Positions 62,406 through 64,000 of a stretch of DNA of 64,000 bases are shown piece by piece. Both the position numbers and the translations under genes were made by a program. The DNA is taken from positions 868,001-932,000 of the forward strand of contig CANLQE010000001.1 of the NCBI GenBank assembly GCA_947493215.1. Reading direction: 5' to 3'. The DNA comes from an uncultured Sphingomonadaceae bacterium (GTDB taxonomy: Bacteria > Pseudomonadota > Alphaproteobacteria > Sphingomonadales > Sphingomonadaceae). The notes beneath the pieces were generated by a model that searched no databases, was not told the origin of the DNA, and was given only the letters and a program-made list of their open reading frames with translations. Numbering within the stretch: position 1 is the first letter of the stretch; every line of letters begins with the position of its first letter.

Positions 62406-62573
62406 ATGAAAAAATATCTCAACAGCCTGATCCGCAAACATCACAAGCTTGATACACAAATATCTGCAGCGAAGTGGGATAGCAATCAGCTCCGCATGAT
62501 GAAAAAACTGCGGCTGAATCTAAAGGATCGTATTTCGCGATTACAGCGCGGCTCAATGCCCTCTCTGGCCTGA
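62406..62573 (+). CDS. YdcH/DUF465-like small protein
   Basis: A 55-residue, basic, helical protein (LIRKHHKLDTQISAAKW, MKKLRLNLKDRISRLQ) with the heptad pattern of the DUF465 coiled-coil hairpin family; function unknown. ATG 62406 is likely; the track adds 24 residues. Followed by a strong terminator. Confidence 0.8.
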   Translation: MKKYLNSLIRKHHKLDTQISAAKWDSNQLRMMKKLRLNLKDRISRLQRGSMPSLA

Positions 62574-62601
62574 GCAGAAAAAACACATAACCCCCCCGAC
62601 C

Positions 62602-62644
62602 TGGGGCAGTAGCTTTCCCTCTTTCCGCTACTGCCCCATTTTTT
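62602..62644 (+). terminator. Strong Rho-independent terminator after the YdcH-like gene
   Basis: TGGGGCAGTAGC, 13-base loop, GCTACTGCCCCA (12-bp perfect stem) followed by TTTTTT. Confidence 0.93.
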
Positions 62645-62676
62645 AATCTGATCAATAGATATAAGAAAGCAGAAAT

Positions 62677-63858
62677 ATGGCTGGAAAAGTGCGAACGGCT
62701 CTCACGGAATTTGTGGCCCGCGAAACCAGTGCGGGCATTGTTTTATTTGTCGCCGCCCTGCTGGCGATGATTGCGGTCAACAGCGCGTTTAATCCTTATT
62801 ATCTGGCTTTCCTCAATATTCCGGTCGTCGTCCAATTTGGCGCGCTGGAAATCGCCAAACCGTTGTCCTTGTGGATCAACGACGGCCTGATGGCGATATT
62901 CTTCTTCTTGGTCGGGCTGGAGGTTAAACGGGAGATACTCGAAGGGGAGCTATCCAGTTTCGATAAAGCAGCTTTGCCTGCGATTGCAGCGGTCGGCGGA
63001 ATGGCTATCCCGGCAGCGGTTTTTCTCTATTTCAACTGGAATATTTCAGAAAATGTCAACGGCTGGGCGATCCCGGCAGCCACAGACATCGCCTTTGCTT
63101 TGGGCGTGTTGGCTCTGCTCGGCAAGCACGCGCCTTTATCGCTGAAGATATTGCTCCTCGCCATCGCAATTATCGATGACATTGGCGCGATCATAATCAT
63201 CGCATTATTCTACACTGCTGAAGTGTCGAGCGTCTCGCTCATGCTGTCAGCAGTGGGCATCGCGATATTGGTCCTGATGAACCGGCTCGGCGTGGTGCGC
63301 GTTGCACCCTATATCTTGGTCGGTACATTCCTGTGGATCTGTGTGCTGAAATCCGGTGTCCATGCGACGCTCGCCGGTGTTATCGCAGCGCTTGCCATCC
63401 CGCTCAACGCGAAAGATGGCACGTCGCCGCTCAAGCATCTCGAGCATATCCTGCATCCATGGACGGCGTTTCTCGTGCTGCCGATTTTTGCCTTTGCCAA
63501 TGCTGGCGTGTCGTTGGCTGGATTGCAAGTCAGCGACCTGTTTGCGCCCTTGGCGCTCGGCATTGCCGCTGGCCTTGTGGTTGGCAAACAGATCGGTGTT
63601 TTTGGCTTCATGTTTATCGCTGCAAAAATGGGTCTGGTGCGGCGGCCGATGGGTGTATCGTGGCTACAACTATATGGTCTTGCTTGCCTCACCGGGATCG
63701 GGTTCACGATGAGCTTGTTTATCGGCAATCTCGCTTTTGTGGATCCAGAGCAGATTGAAACAGTTAAACTGGGTGTGATCAGTGGATCGTTGGTCTCGGG
63801 CTTGCTTGGGTTCTTGATCCTGCGTTTCTCCGGAGGTTCGTCTAAGACGACCGGGTGA
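62677..63858 (+). CDS. nhaA: Na+/H+ antiporter NhaA
   Basis: A 393-residue antiporter with about twelve helices. AIIDDIGAIIIIALFYT holds the paired Asp of the ion site, ATDIAFALGVLALLG and DGLMAIFFFLVGLEVKREILEGELSS are NhaA signatures, and GIGFTMSLFIGNLAF lies near the C-terminus. It exchanges two protons for one sodium at alkaline pH, suiting a saline habitat. AAGAAAGCAGAA precedes the ATG. Confidence 0.96.
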   Translation: MAGKVRTALTEFVARETSAGIVLFVAALLAMIAVNSAFNPYYLAFLNIPVVVQFGALEIAKPLSLWINDGLMAIFFFLVGLEVKREILEGELSSFDKAALPAIAAVGGMAIPAAVFLYFNWNISENVNGWAIPAATDIAFALGVLALLGKHAPLSLKILLLAIAIIDDIGAIIIIALFYTAEVSSVSLMLSAVGIAILVLMNRLGVVRVAPYILVGTFLWICVLKSGVHATLAGVIAALAIPLNAKDGTSPLKHLEHILHPWTAFLVLPIFAFANAGVSLAGLQVSDLFAPLALGIAAGLVVGKQIGVFGFMFIAAKMGLVRRPMGVSWLQLYGLACLTGIGFTMSLFIGNLAFVDPEQIETVKLGVISGSLVSGLLGFLILRFSGGSSKTTG

Positions 63859-63962
63859 GGTGCCATGGGATGCCGGTTAACGGATATAGAGCCTGGATCT
63901 GTTCTTGAAGCGGAGTAGGAAATAGTTTGCCCAGTGCCTCACGATATATGATACCGCAAGCT

Positions 63963-64000
63963 ATGAAACGGCATCTCTATTTGGCTGGCGGCTTTACGGC
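63963..64000 (+). CDS. Start of a probable YbaN/DUF454 family gene, cut by the right edge
   Basis: Only 12 codons are visible (MKRHLYLAGGFT). This resembles the N-terminus of DUF454 membrane proteins. No clear ribosome binding site; low confidence. Confidence 0.3.
   Translation, partial: MKRHLYLAGGFT

Overview
This window reads as chromosomal DNA from an alphaproteobacterium, most likely of the order Sphingomonadales (a moderate-GC, marine or freshwater Sphingopyxis/Sphingorhabdus-type organism; the genus is a guess). Pointers are a CIRCE-controlled groESL, an NDUFA12-type complex I accessory gene next to DUF2155 and aat, a MucR/Ros regulator, a DUF5076 gene between two CoA-transferase subunits, large TonB-dependent receptors, and a De Ley-Doudoroff galactose pathway. 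I saw no rRNA, tRNA, CRISPR array, insertion sequence or prophage. Base and codon use look even throughout, so this is core chromosome with accessory metabolic islands.

Layout. 1-1048: the 5' part of sppA, running off the left edge. 1122-4755 (minus): a compact bufferin operon, bufA-bufB-bufC-bufD-sigF-nrsF. It encodes a small secreted Cys-containing peptide, its MNIO (DUF692) modifying enzyme, the DUF2063 partner, a DoxX membrane protein and a dedicated ECF sigma/anti-sigma pair. It has a near-ideal SigF-type promoter in front and an intrinsic terminator behind. This is the most notable system in the window and probably a copper/thiol-stress metallophore. 4950-7165: groES-groEL under a heat-shock-type promoter and CIRCE. 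7262-18012: secreted DUF885 peptidase-like protein, L-serine dehydratase, metallo-beta-lactamase-fold hydrolase, MDR reductase, MFS transporter, DJ-1/PfpI protein and a MacAB-like tripartite efflux set.

18088-31139: a galactose/alpha-galactoside utilisation locus. A TonB receptor and GH36 alpha-galactosidase would supply galactose and an SSS symporter would import it. Galactose dehydrogenase, lactonase, an IlvD/Edd-type dehydratase, DgoK and DgoA would convert it to pyruvate and glyceraldehyde-3-phosphate. A FadR-type GntR regulator sits inside. Three promoters of this locus carry related 14-bp palindromes. 31612-33940: mucR and the scoA-DUF5076-scoB operon. 34031-41705: phytase-like secreted protein, rpmB, tadA, a LytS/LytTR two-component pair, HxlR with a divergent small secreted protein, and the bifunctional RelA/SpoT enzyme.

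41778-47847: two secreted proteins of unknown function (one with three Cys repeats), a PAS-LuxR-alpha/beta-hydrolase fusion lacking the usual nucleophile, a BASS transporter, a DUF1295 membrane protein, an FKBP isomerase and rpsU. 48142-57435: class II aldolase, orphan 2Fe-2S subunit, Fur-box-preceded siderophore receptor, arsC, orphan ParA, GGDEF-EAL protein and orphan fatty acyl-AMP ligase. 57580-64000: recX, a double cold-shock-domain protein, DUF192, NDUFA12, DUF2155, aat (with a long antisense tail overlap), an OxyR-like LysR regulator lacking the peroxidatic Cys, a YdcH-like small protein, nhaA and the start of a probable YbaN-type gene.
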